From positions 62,001 to 126,000 of the forward strand of contig JAZKJV010000389.1 of assembly GCA_037367405.1 (NCBI GenBank): a DNA stretch of 64,000 nt. Reading direction: 5' to 3'. The position numbers and the translations under genes are program-made. Positions 48,401 through 57,882 of this stretch are shown one piece after another. Numbering within the stretch: position 1 is the stretch's first letter; the number at the start of each line of letters is the position of its first letter. The DNA is from Ottelia alismoides (taxonomy: Eukaryota; Streptophyta; Magnoliopsida; Alismatales; Hydrocharitaceae). The notes beneath the pieces were generated by a model. The model worked only from the letters and a program-made list of their open reading frames with translations, searched no databases and was not told the origin of the DNA.

Positions 48401-49071
48401 ATATTTGCCTATATTTCATCATAAAATTAGTTTCAAGGAGTTTTGGACATTAAAATATTTTAAAGTTGCAAATTACTCCATGCTATGCATTGTTTATCAT
48501 TTTTGCCACTGTTTGATTTTTAGAAAAATATAAAGACATTCGAAAATTCTACAAAAATTCCCAAAATATTTCAAAGTCTTTAAAACCCCAAAATATTTTC
48601 TTTGGATTTTTCTGAGCATTTTTATATAATTGAAAAAAATACAAAAAGAGTTCAGTGTGTGTATTTCTTATCTCGTGCATATTTTTCCTAATTTGAAATT
48701 TAAAAAAATTGCATAATTAAAATCACTGAAAATTTGAAAATCGTAAAATAAAAAAATAGAAAAAAGTTAAAAAAATAAAAAGGGAAAAATTCCACAAATA
48801 CCAAGGATAGTTTGCCTTTGAGATTCCTACTTTTTCTCTTAATTGATTTAGTTAATTATTTGAATACCCCTCGGGAATTGTAGCCTCCCTGATCTCGATC
48901 ATGTTCGTTATACAGGTAAATAAGTAGCAAAACATTTCTCTTGCTCCACATTATTTTCTATAATTATTTTGCAGCGAGAGAAGAAAAAAAGTGTTTGTTT
49001 GATCTGGGATTTTTTGGGGATAACGACGACTCCATTAATAATTATCAATCCTCAAGAATCTTACATCAACA
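45408..49071 (+). repeat. 5' LTR of element A
   Basis: 3,664 bp. U3 with CGACCAGGAATAAAGTAGGG (45673), TATTTATATGG near 46430, then GGTGAGAGGAGCCCGATCTC, a possible 5' splice site (AATGTGAGATCC here, AAGGTGAGATCC in the 3' LTR) and a possible acceptor TTTGTTTTGCAG at 46963-46974, a GC-rich block (47092-47820), and an AT-rich U5 with ATACAGGTAAATAAGTAG at 48912. Ends CATCAACA. Frames in the GC-rich block (47092-47823) occur on both strands and differ from the 3' LTR copy, so they are not genes. Confidence 0.94.
46428..46440 (+). promoter_or_regulatory. Possible core promoter of element A
   Basis: TTCTATTTATATGG lies at the U3/R transition just before GGCTCCATC and is kept in the 3' LTR (about 55493-55506). 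Position and conservation suggest a TATA-like element; weaker than the TATAAAA of element B. Confidence 0.4.
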
Positions 49072-49074
49072 AAA

Positions 49075-49092
49075 TGACGCCATTGCCGGGGA
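49075..49092 (+). promoter_or_regulatory. Primer-binding site of element A (tRNA-Asp type)
   Basis: TGACGCCATTGCCGGGGA begins three bases after the LTR end. It matches the complement of the tRNA-Asp 3' end (TGGCGCCGTTGCCGGGGA) except for a few bases. Confidence 0.85.
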
Positions 49093-50502
49093 GGCACGGT
49101 GAGGGTAGTTAGGTTTCTCTTTTGACCATCTATTCTTGGTTGTATATATTCTTCCACATTAACTCCATTGTTCATATTTACTGTTTCATTTCATTTTTCT
49201 GCTTATATTTGATAAGTGTGTTTCTTACATATTCTCTTTTCTTTTTCTTGCGAGGGCCCGCGAGCGAAGGAGGCAATCCTAGGAGAGTTGAAGCACCCCA
49301 AGCGAAGTAGAGGCAGCTTGATTCTTCACCGAGTCGTAGGATAGCGTGAGAGGAGAAGAAGACTTGAAGGAGACCAAAAAAAGGCTTTTATTTATTTATT
49401 TATTTTCTATCATTTGAACCCTTGTAAACGGACATTCATTTGTTGTGGGGTCTGTTTCTCCAAGTGCCGGTGCAATTGGGGGACCACACTGATTTTGTTT
49501 TCATCACCTTATTTTTTCTTTGTTTCCCGCAGATTTCATGAGCTACATATTGATTGCTTTAATTAATTTGCTTGAGTCATGTAATTAATTAGGTCCAAAC
49601 ACCCTAAACAAGAATTTCTGTACCTATAGAATATAGCATAGTTGGACTTAGTCAAATTAACCTGTTCTTGCCCGTTAATAGAAGCTATTGTTAGGACGGT
49701 TCACTTGCATTTACATATAGGTTAGTTTATTTTTTTGTATTTCAATTCTACACGGATCACCCTGCATGTAGAGTGCTGACGACAAGATACACATCTCTAA
49801 CCCCTGCACGCATCATTGTGTTTAATCGTGCATTGACATTTTCGATCTCCTTCCTTGTTTTCACTCACATAAGTTAAAAAGGAAGTTGTACACTCGATAG
49901 GCGATTCATTGAAAATACTCAAACTAAGTTATAACTGCATAAAACCAGGACTGCTAAAGAAAAATCGACCCTAAAATAAACGTAAGGAAAAATAATTGTT
50001 TTGGGGAGAGTAACGCCCTCGTTGGTTGGTTTACTTGAGTGAGAGAGTGACTCGCACACTAGGCTAGAGCCACACCCGAACTTTCTTCAGACTACTGTCT
50101 TGTGATTAGTTGTTCTCCAGTGAGGACTTCACCGGGTAGCCAGTAATCGATCCAAGATTTCCGTAGCAGAGTGGACAGATCGGTTAGCCGATAAACTGTC
50201 TGCACCCATACTGGCTAAGAAAAACTAGTTCTGAGATTGGGACAGTTTCCTGGGAGCATTGAGTTCCTAACAGCTCGCTTTAACTGCTCCGATATATTGT
50301 ATTCTCACCAAACTTTAAAAATTTATAATATAATTGAGCGAACCTTCATGGTCTTCACATTTCGTTGAGTTGGTGAACTGGGGGTTTGTATTGTGTTTGA
50401 TTGCTTGTATGCATACTAGATCCTTCTGTAAATTTGAGCCTTTTTCTCGATATCTTTTGACTTGGCCCTCGTGCTCTCCCGATCCCGTCTTTTGTTTCGG
50501 AG
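49093..50502 (+). other. Untranslated leader of element A
   Basis: No credible frame. Holds the blocks shared with D and B: GCGAGGGCCCGCGAGCGAAG (49250), TCTGTTTCTCCAAGTGCCGG, TTGTTTTGGGGAGAGTAACG (49998), GGCTAGAGCCACACCC, and GTTGGTGAACTGGGGGTTTG (50370) about 130 bases before the gag-like start. Conservation in non-coding leaders of diverged elements suggests packaging or translation signals. Confidence 0.65.
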
Positions 50503-51150
50503 ATGACCGACTGGAGTTATTTTAATCCGATCTTCGCGGATACCACATACCCTCCTGCCGATTCACCTTCATTTTTCGTGGAGGACTTTCCTCCTGATTT
50601 TTGTGCATATCCACCTAACCCATTATTTCAGGAAGCGAACGATGATTTTCATCCACCCTCATTCCACTCACCCGACCCTGTGATTTTGGAGTCACCTTTC
50701 ATGATTTTCACACTGGAAACACTGAACCAGATGATGGAGCATATGAATTCGAGGAATAGAAATCTATTTAACATAAATGAGAGTCATAACATTGCTCCAC
50801 TATTTGAGGATATGGATTCACTCGAGGATAATCATGAGAGCTTGCAATCGCCCAAAATACAAAAAATGAGAAAATTTTAAAAATACAAAAAGATTTGAGG
50901 AGATACATTGTTGATTCATTTTATGAGGAGAGGGCACCCATGCCAAACCATTTTCCCACACAGTTATTCACCACATGTCCCAACCTTGACCCTGAGGATT
51001 CCACTATACAGACTGCACTTGGCAATCCTCGTGTATATGCTGATTCTGATCTCCTCCCTTGTATGGAGGAGGTCCAGAAATTCAAAAAAATATTAACTAA
51101 ACCTAAAGTGATGGCCACCATTCACGATATCATTAAAGCCCCATTTCTCA
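50503..51150 (+). pseudogene. Gag-like frame of element A, frameshifted
   Basis: Begins MTDWSYFNPIFADTTYPPAD at 50503 (element D: MMSDWSILF), which fixes the start. It runs 125 codons to a stop at 50880 (PLFEDMDSLEDNHESLQSPK). It then resumes in another frame at about 50877-51158 (LRRYIVDSFYEERAPMPNHF, KFKKILTKPKVMATIHDIIK), where the stop at 51156 overlaps the start of the protease frame. Acidic and Pro/Phe-rich; the gag core of element D (WERFKxL) is not present, so this is a shortened gag or only its ends. Function as a capsid protein is doubtful. Confidence 0.55.
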
Positions 51151-51154
51151 GGCC

Positions 51155-51928
51155 ATGACCCATTTATTTGATCCTCAAAACAAGAAGAGAAAGCGGAGGA
51201 GCAGATCTGAGTGTCACATCTTGACCATAGTCACTACCTACGCCATCTCTCACCGTCCGCATTTTAAGAAAGGGAACATTGCCACACCTCATGTGAGTTG
51301 CTCCATATCTGACTATTCTTGTGATAACACTCTCCTTGATGACGGTTCGTCGATCAATATAATACCCTTCTCTATGGTACAATCTCTTCATCTTGGGCCT
51401 CTCAAGAAAACCAGGATGATAGTTCAATTTGCCGATGGATCTATCAAGTGGCCGAAGGGTATTCTAGAAAACGATGTCATTCTGATTCAGGGCATGAACT
51501 TCATTTCTGATTTTATCGTATTTCCCATGGAGACCTCCACCCCTATGGATCACCCTCCAATCATCCTGGGACGGCCTTTCCTCGCATCTGCGAGAGCCAT
51601 TATTGGTTATGGATCTGGAGAGATTCACTTCCGTTCTGATGTAGGGAGCGATGTGTTGATCATTACACCCATTACTGACCAGAGATATGCATCCCATGAG
51701 AGTGTGTCCGTGTTAGCCAAACCCAAGGAATTTGACCTCGATGATAATGTGAGAGATTCTTGTATGTTGGATGATATTGAGACCCATGGATTTGTCCTCA
51801 AGGAGGAAGACTCAGAAAGCATAGACCTTGGAGTTCCCCCATTTGGTATGTGGAGATGCATTGATGACATCCGCGGGATTTACACGATAGACACCCTAGA
51901 GCGGAAGGCAGACTCTGAGACTAGATAG
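51155..51928 (+). CDS. Retroviral-type aspartic protease frame of element A (257 codons)
   Basis: The longest open protein of the element. Residues 8-38 are basic (KNKKRKRRSRSECHIL-type, NKKRKRRSRS then ECHILTIVTTYAISHR). The protease domain follows: LLDDGSSINIIPFSMV at about 60-75, LGPLKKTRMIVQFADGSIKW at 80-99, DFIVFPMETS at 119-128, and PPIILGRPFLASARAI at 134-149. This is the Athila/Tat protease pattern, which processes Gag-Pol in virus-like particles. The catalytic triplet is D-D-G instead of D-S/T-G, so activity is uncertain. The C-terminal 100 residues are acidic. It is uninterrupted, unlike the same domain in B and D. Reverse transcriptase should follow in a normal element but does not. 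Lineage is well supported; activity is not. Confidence 0.75.
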   Translation: MTHLFDPQNKKRKRRSRSECHILTIVTTYAISHRPHFKKGNIATPHVSCSISDYSCDNTLLDDGSSINIIPFSMVQSLHLGPLKKTRMIVQFADGSIKWPKGILENDVILIQGMNFISDFIVFPMETSTPMDHPPIILGRPFLASARAIIGYGSGEIHFRSDVGSDVLIITPITDQRYASHESVSVLAKPKEFDLDDNVRDSCMLDDIETHGFVLKEEDSESIDLGVPPFGMWRCIDDIRGIYTIDTLERKADSETR

Positions 51929-51940
51929 GATGGACATGAT

Positions 51941-52334
51941 ATGAATACTTTCCCTATTGAGTCAGTTCCTATTCACCCTGATTCAGATGAGACTGATAAG
52001 GCCAAATTTGATTTGATTGCTTTTATAAAGGAATTTAGGCCTTTTGATAAAGATGATGATCTAGTAGAGGCTCGCCAGGCTGAAATTGATCCTACTTTTT
52101 CTGATAATGATTTTGAGCCTTTTTACTTTGATGTTTGCGAGACTTCCTAGGCACGACATGACCACACTGCTTCCAATAACCGATTCGTGCCTGCACACTC
52201 TGAGATTGCTGAGGATACATTCTTGGTCGGTCTTGATCAATTCATGTCTAATGACGACCCCAATATCGACCTACACCTTGTCAAATCCATACCTCAGCGG
52301 TCCCGCAAGAAGGTTCGTTTTCAACCTTCTTGAC
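51941..52334 (+). pseudogene. Acidic frame of element A after protease, unknown function
   Basis: Reads NTFPIESVPIHPDSDETDKA and DPTFSDNDFEPFYFDVCETS to a stop at 52148-52150. It continues in the same frame with FVPAHSEIAEDTFLVGLDQF and PQRSRKKVRFQPS to a stop at 52332-52334. Same position as the Ser-rich frame of B (KKVTFD) and the protease-RT linker of D. I recognise no domain. One stop only, so fairly well kept. Confidence 0.55.
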
Positions 52335-52448
52335 CTTTGTACATCCACTCCTTTTGTATATCCTTTCATTTCACTCTTTTTTCTTTTGTTTTATCATTCA
52401 CCCCTTTTCAGTGTGTGTATACATGCTATAGTTAGGATGTGATTTATC

Positions 52449-52808
52449 TTAAGTATAGGGGGTGAATGATTTGTGTTGTTCATATTCGTCATGTCCATCA
52501 CTCTTGTCGTTGCCTATACTTAGGGATACTCTACCCTAAGTATAGGGGGTGATGTTGTTCATATCATTTATTATTTTTGAGTCCGTACATTATCTGCATC
52601 GGTTTTCCCCTTTTGTACAGTCCTCTATATTTAAGATTACTTGATGCTAAGTATATGGGAGATCACCGACCTATATTCTTTTCATTTTGTCTTTGAGTCG
52701 TTGTAGCATAGGAGTCTTTTCACTTTTCTATACTTAGCACAAGTTATATCTTCCTTTGCCGCTCTCTGATCATTATGAGGACATAGTTAGAGCTAAGTAC
52801 AGGGGGTA
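52449..52808 (+). repeat. Array of polypurine-tract-like units with hairpins in the 3' UTR of element A
   Basis: Four copies of TAAGTATAGGGGG or close relatives at about 52449, 52536, 52648 and 52793. The second forms a perfect hairpin: CCTATACTTAGGG at 52513-52525 pairs with CCCTAAGTATAGG at 52534-52546, with an 8-base loop. CTATACTTAG recurs reversed near 52729. The functional polypurine tract at 54489 has the related core GCATAGGGGGA. Confidence 0.8.
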
Positions 52809-52926
52809 TCGTAATATATCGTATATATATACTTTACACATAACTCATACTTTTAATGTTTATTTTTGGGGATATGTATATAAATTCATAAAATCCACAT
52901 TTGTATATATAAACTTTGATTACCAT

Positions 52927-53095
52927 TGAGAAAACAAAAAAACAAAAATAAAAAATAAAAAAATACAAAAAATATAAAAAATACAAAAAAGAAAAAGAAA
53001 AAAAAATCAAAACCAAAAAACAAAAAAACAAAAAAAAAACAACCAAAAACCAAAAAAACAAACAAAAAAACAAACAAAAAAACAAACAAAAAAAT
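52927..53095. repeat. A-rich low-complexity tract (CAAAA-type)
   Basis: Almost only A with interspersed C and a few T/G, ending in AAACAAACAAAAAAACAAAC repeats. It creates long Phe-rich frames on the minus strand (52834-53233) that are artefacts. Confidence 0.9.
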
Positions 53096-54488
53096 CTTCT
53101 CGATACTTGTATATATTTTACTAACCATTTTTCCTTTTGAAAAAAAACTACAAAACCAAAAATATATAAAAAGTTTCATAAGAAAATCTCTTTTCATATG
53201 TACATCATTTTCCTTTCTTTTCCAAAAATCCATAAAAAGTTTAAAATTAGAAAATTATTTCAAAAAATTGCTTTCTTTTTGCATTGTACATATTTCTTGC
53301 ATTTGCATGTGCATTTGTTTTCAGGATAGTATTGACATTTAGACTAAGTCTGGAATAAAGTTGAAGAATGGATCTTAGTTGGGCCTTAATCCACTTAATT
53401 TCAGAGGAACCTTATAAGAACTGGAGTTAAGACTTTTCAGGTCCTAGCGACTTAATTATTTGAGTCCATAAGACTATGTTCACATGTCATCTTGATTAGT
53501 CTAAGTAGAACATTTAACAACACATGCATGATTCTTTCAGACCATGGCTTATCTTGGACAAGCACTCTACACGTAGCTCTTCATGGAGGATATAGTGAGG
53601 AGGAAGAATCTTTTGGCTTGGAGAAGCTTACGAGGGTAGTACATCTAGGCGGAATCTCTCGTCTTCCTCTACGGAGGGAAGTGCGTCTCAACCTAGTCTA
53701 GTGATATTGAGGTCTAAAGACAAGATGACGTGGGGTAGCAATAATGCTTCAAAAGAGGGATAGTCTACTAGCTCAAGAGGAAAAACTCCTTATGTACATG
53801 CTGCACCTTGTATATATTTCAAAAAAAGGGAAAATTGCAAAAATCTTCAAAAGTGTACATGCCTGATTGAATGTTAAAATGCATGTCGGAGCGTATATAC
53901 AAGGATAAAAAAATAAATTAATAAGAACTTTAAAGTCAAATATTTGTAAGCTTGTAGCTGGATGACTTGGCTACACTGGTCATGTATCCAAGGATAGGTA
54001 GCTACACTGGTTACTGTCCATTCTTTTCTCCATCTCCTCTTCTTTAGATGGTTGTTTTGGACATAGAAGGGAATATCCCCGCTCTCGAGGAAAGAGTTGG
54101 TAGGCTGGGGAATTAGAGTTACCTTGTTCAGGGAGGTTGTTTCTTTGCTACTTTTGAGATGGGGAGATATATTTCACTTACACCGTACAAGTAAAGATTC
54201 ATAGTCATAAGAATTTGTGTATGTAGACTTATTCATACCTGACTGTTGAGGAGACCTGAATAGGAGTCTTGTGGAACTTAGAGGTTGTTAGGTTTTAAAT
54301 TCATTTCCCATTAAGGTTCCACAACACTAATAATCCAAAGGTCCGACAGAGCTCCATACTACAATTTTATGAAGAAAAGTTTAATATTCAATATTGTCCT
54401 AATTTCTTCATTTTTCCCTTCTCTTTCTTTTTCTTTTTGATTCACTTATTCTTTCAAATAAGTGTTTGCTAAGGGACTAGCAAAGGTA
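53096..54488 (+). other. 3' untranslated part of element A
   Basis: No credible frame. Shares blocks with the corresponding part of element B (GGGCCTTAATCCACTTAATT near 53380; TACACTGGTCATGTATCCAA near 53972; a GTCCGACAGAGCTCCATACT block near 54342, B: GTCGGATCTAGCTCCATTTG near 39567). Confidence 0.6.
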
Positions 54489-54501
54489 AAGCATAGGGGG
54501 A
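54489..54501 (+). promoter_or_regulatory. Polypurine tract of element A
   Basis: AAGCATAGGGGGA directly precedes the 3' LTR start TGATGAATCTAC at 54502. Confidence 0.85.
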
Positions 54502-57262
54502 TGATGAATCTACATTTCATCATCTTTATTCATTATTTTAGCTTAAAATCCCTTATAAAACACATGTATATAATACTAACTCCATATTCTTAGTAACTTG
54601 CATCTGTGTGTAAATATTGTACACTTCTTACCATTTTAACCTAAAATAAAAAATAAAGAAAGAAAGGAAAAATAAAAAATGAAAATAAAAAAGGAAGACT
54701 GTATATATGTAATAGATACAGGCTGACCCGAACCCCTAAAGAAGGTCACGTCTTGACCTGATCGACCATAGGGGGAGATAGAGCCCTTAATCAGAAAATC
54801 CAAAACATTGTGTGCCGTGTATATTTGTATACTACACTTTTTTATTTGTACATAAATTGACCACAAACAAAATAATTTTCAAAACAAAAGTTGTAATAAA
54901 AATGTGTCCTAATTAATAAAAATAAATGCACAATCAAATCATGTACAAATTAAAAGCAACCACACTTGAAAAAGCCACTAAGTGATAATTGAAAGACCAA
55001 TTCCAGCTCCATATGAACTCAAATTGAACTAAACTCACTTCTATTGTATTCTAAATTAAATTATCTTTAAATGATTGTGATTTCATAATTTTTGAAGTTA
55101 CGGGTGAAAAGTCAATTTTCTATGGTAGTTTGTGCAATTTTCTCATGTATTTGTACATATTGTATTTGTAAATATTTTTCTATTAATTATTTAAAATAAA
55201 AATAAAAAAAATTTTAAAATAAAAAAATTAATTTCCTTATTTAACTATGCAAATAATGTACTATATGTATATAGTTTATGTATATAGTTAATATTCTTAA
55301 ATAGCCACCACAAAAAAATAAAAAAATTAACATTTAATTTTCAAATTAATAAAGTGAAGTAAATACAAAAAAATAGTTAATTTTTGTAAATAATTTTAAC
55401 ACTAATCTTTTACTTTATCTCATTTCAATTGTTTTCTCTCTTATCTCTTATCTTCATCCAAAAATTCAAAAATTCATATTTCAATTCCTATCTTTTCTAT
55501 TTATATGGTTCCTTATACATCAATTCAATTTGATCAATCTTTGGTGAGAGGAGCCCGATCTCCGAGAATCTTCTTGTCGTAGAAGGGTGCCAAGCCTTCG
55601 AGCCGCCCGGTGACAACGAGTCAGCCTTCGTCGAGGTGATCAAGGTCTTTTCTGCTCCTAAGGTGAGATCCATATTTTTCTTCTCTTATTTTTAACCTAG
55701 GTTAATCTTAGTTTTATTTTCTCGCATTTTTTCCTTCATTGTCATTTTTTATCTAGATCCTAAAATCCATCACGATTTGATTCGCCATCGATCTCGAGTT
55801 TTCATCTCATTTTCTCGATCCCATTACTTCACGTTCTATCTCCCGCGATCTCTCAACTCCGCCCACGCACGGTGGCCAGAGACTCAGATTCGATTCTTCC
55901 ATTTCGCCGGATCCTCTCCACGAATTCTATTTTGATTTTGGGATCGAGCCATTCTGCTCGCATCCTATTTGTTTATAAATAAAAGAATTAATTAAAAAAA
56001 CAAAAAAATTATATATATGTAGCTTTTCTTTCTAACATTTGTTTGTAGGATAAAATAAAAAATTAATAAAAAAATGGAAAAAATATTTACAATTTCTGTT
56101 CAAAAAAAATTTAAAAAAAGGTTTCTTATATTTATTTCCATTTTCGTCTTTACATTTAGAAAAAATTAATAAATAAATAATAATAATAATAAAAGGGGCT
56201 CCAGCGACAGGAACCGCTCCACCAACCAGCGGGCGGCACCTGCTGCCCGTCATCCACCGCCGCACCTGAGCATCGCCTCCTCCTAACCAGTCGTCACCCA
56301 CCACCGCACTTCTCAGCTAGTCGACGCTGCAGATCTGCCTGGAGCCGTGCCCTCGAAGACCCCCACGTGCTTCGCCACGAGCGATCCCTCGAGCAATGCC
56401 CTCTGCCTAATCAGCTGACCCGCACTTTACCGCTGAAGCGTACGATCGTGCTCTGCCCCTCCAGCTTGGAACTGTCGTAGCCACCTGTGGCACCACCCCT
56501 TCAGCCCAGACCGTCGTCAATGTCATCCAACCACCGCATTGATGCCGTCCCCAACCATATCCGCCATTTGGGACGGAACTCCGTCCACCTCCGTCGCGAG
56601 CCCATCGCGACCGCCGCCGCCGACCGCCACAGCGACGGTCCTTTATCGTCGTTGCCGTCGACCTGAGCGTGTGTCTCCAAGGCCACCCGCCGTCCGTTGA
56701 AGCCCGCCACCCCAGTGTCATCTCCACCGTTATTGGCCTGCCAGCCTCTGCCTGGATTGCACCACCCGATGCTGGACCAACACCTGCAGACCGGCCACCG
56801 ACAGCCATCGCAGTAGCGCCGCTCCGCCACCAGCCTGCGTAACCCCCGATCTGACACTGCCACCGAATCTTGAGGAAGAGGAAGGGAACGACAGGAGCCT
56901 TCAGCGGATCCTCTGCCGTAAGTGGATTGCAGCAGAGTCTGCTGCAATCCACGGATGGCTGACATGTGGCGCGGATCTGATCCAACGGTCCGCCCCCAGC
57001 CCCTCCTCTCTCCCAAATCCTACCCTCGTCCCCGACCATCGCCGCCCCGACTCTCTCTCTCCTACCATCACCGTCTCCCCGACTCTCTCTCGCCCACCCC
57101 CGAGCATCGCCGCCTCTCGTCCCCCTCGCCGCCTCTCGCCCTCTCTCGACCATCGCCGCTTCATCCCCCTCGCCCGAGACCCCCCTTGCCGCCCACCCAC
57201 CGCCTCTCGCCCTCTCTCGACCATCCACTATCCTCTCCCACTGATGTTCTCACTGCCCAACA

Positions 57263-57736
57263 ATGGATCCCTCCGGCGGCATCTTAACGTACGTCGTCAA
57301 GAAGGTCGGAGACGCCATCCTCAACGAGGCCGCTCTCCTCGGTAACACTCGACAAGATCTCGAGTGGGTGCAAAAGGAGCTCGGGGCAATGCTGGCCTTC
57401 CTTGAGGATGCTGCCAACGTCCAACCGAAGGAAGCCATAGTGGAAATATGGATCAAGGAAGTAAGGGAGATGGCTTTCCGTGCCGAGGACATCGTCGACA
57501 CCTTGTCTCTCCATGTTAGTGATGCTACACCGGAATCCTTCCTCCCCGACTTTCTTTCTGAATGGCGCCACGACTTCGGTACGCGAATTGCAGAACTGAA
57601 GGAAGATGTTGCCGATTTCAAGAGAAGGAAGGAAACCTATGACATCAAGTTTCTCAACACAAGGAGCACCGGCACCGTTGACCGGACGAATGATCAATGT
57701 CTGTTTAGGAGGCTGATCAGTGGGTGCACGATTTAG
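57263..57736 (+). pseudogene. NLR (CC-NB-ARC-LRR) N-terminal coiled-coil fragment, left copy
   Basis: 157 codons from MDPSGGILTYVVKKVGDAIL. Residues 32-51 (DLEWVQKELGAMLAFLEDAA) and 74-81 (AEDIVDTL, the EDVID-type motif) match the Rx-type N-terminal coiled-coil domain of plant immune receptors, which contacts the NB-ARC domain and drives signalling. ELKEDVADFKRRKETYDIKF (about 110-129) is the usual end of that domain. After NTRS the frame reads unrelated residues and stops. The P-loop, RNBS and GLPL motifs are missing. A full NLR has 900 or more residues, so this is a captured fragment. The start is preceded by a CT-rich stretch that may be the original 5' UTR. Confidence 0.85.
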
Positions 57737-57744
57737 GAGGCTGA

Positions 57745-57852
57745 GGCTTGAAGGATGAAAGAAAATGTCGTGTCCATGACTTGATTCTTGAGTTGGCAGT
57801 TAAGGAGGCTAAGAAGATTCAATTCCTAGAAGACTCAAAGATATATGTATGA
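57745..57852 (+). pseudogene. NLR NB-ARC C-terminal fragment (MHD-like region), left copy
   Basis: 35 codons reading GLKDERKCRVHDLILELAVK and EAKKIQFLEDSKIYV then TGA. This matches the CRVHDLxxDLAxxxAKxxxF segment at the end of NB-ARC, where the MHD motif (VHD here) lies. It sits 8 bases after the stop of the coiled-coil piece in another frame, so the donor gene lost its whole nucleotide-binding core between the two parts. Too short for automatic frame finding. Confidence 0.8.
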
Positions 57853-57882
57853 ACTCAAAGATATATGTAAATGCACTTCATA

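Noticed and set aside
52834..53233. Phe-rich minus-strand frames
   Set aside because: Antisense of an A-rich low-complexity tract.
56407..57228. 273-codon minus-strand frame rich in Arg and Gly
   Set aside because: It crosses the junction between LTR A and the foldback element, lies antisense to CT-rich UTR-like sequence, and its composition follows the GC-rich DNA. Not a gene.
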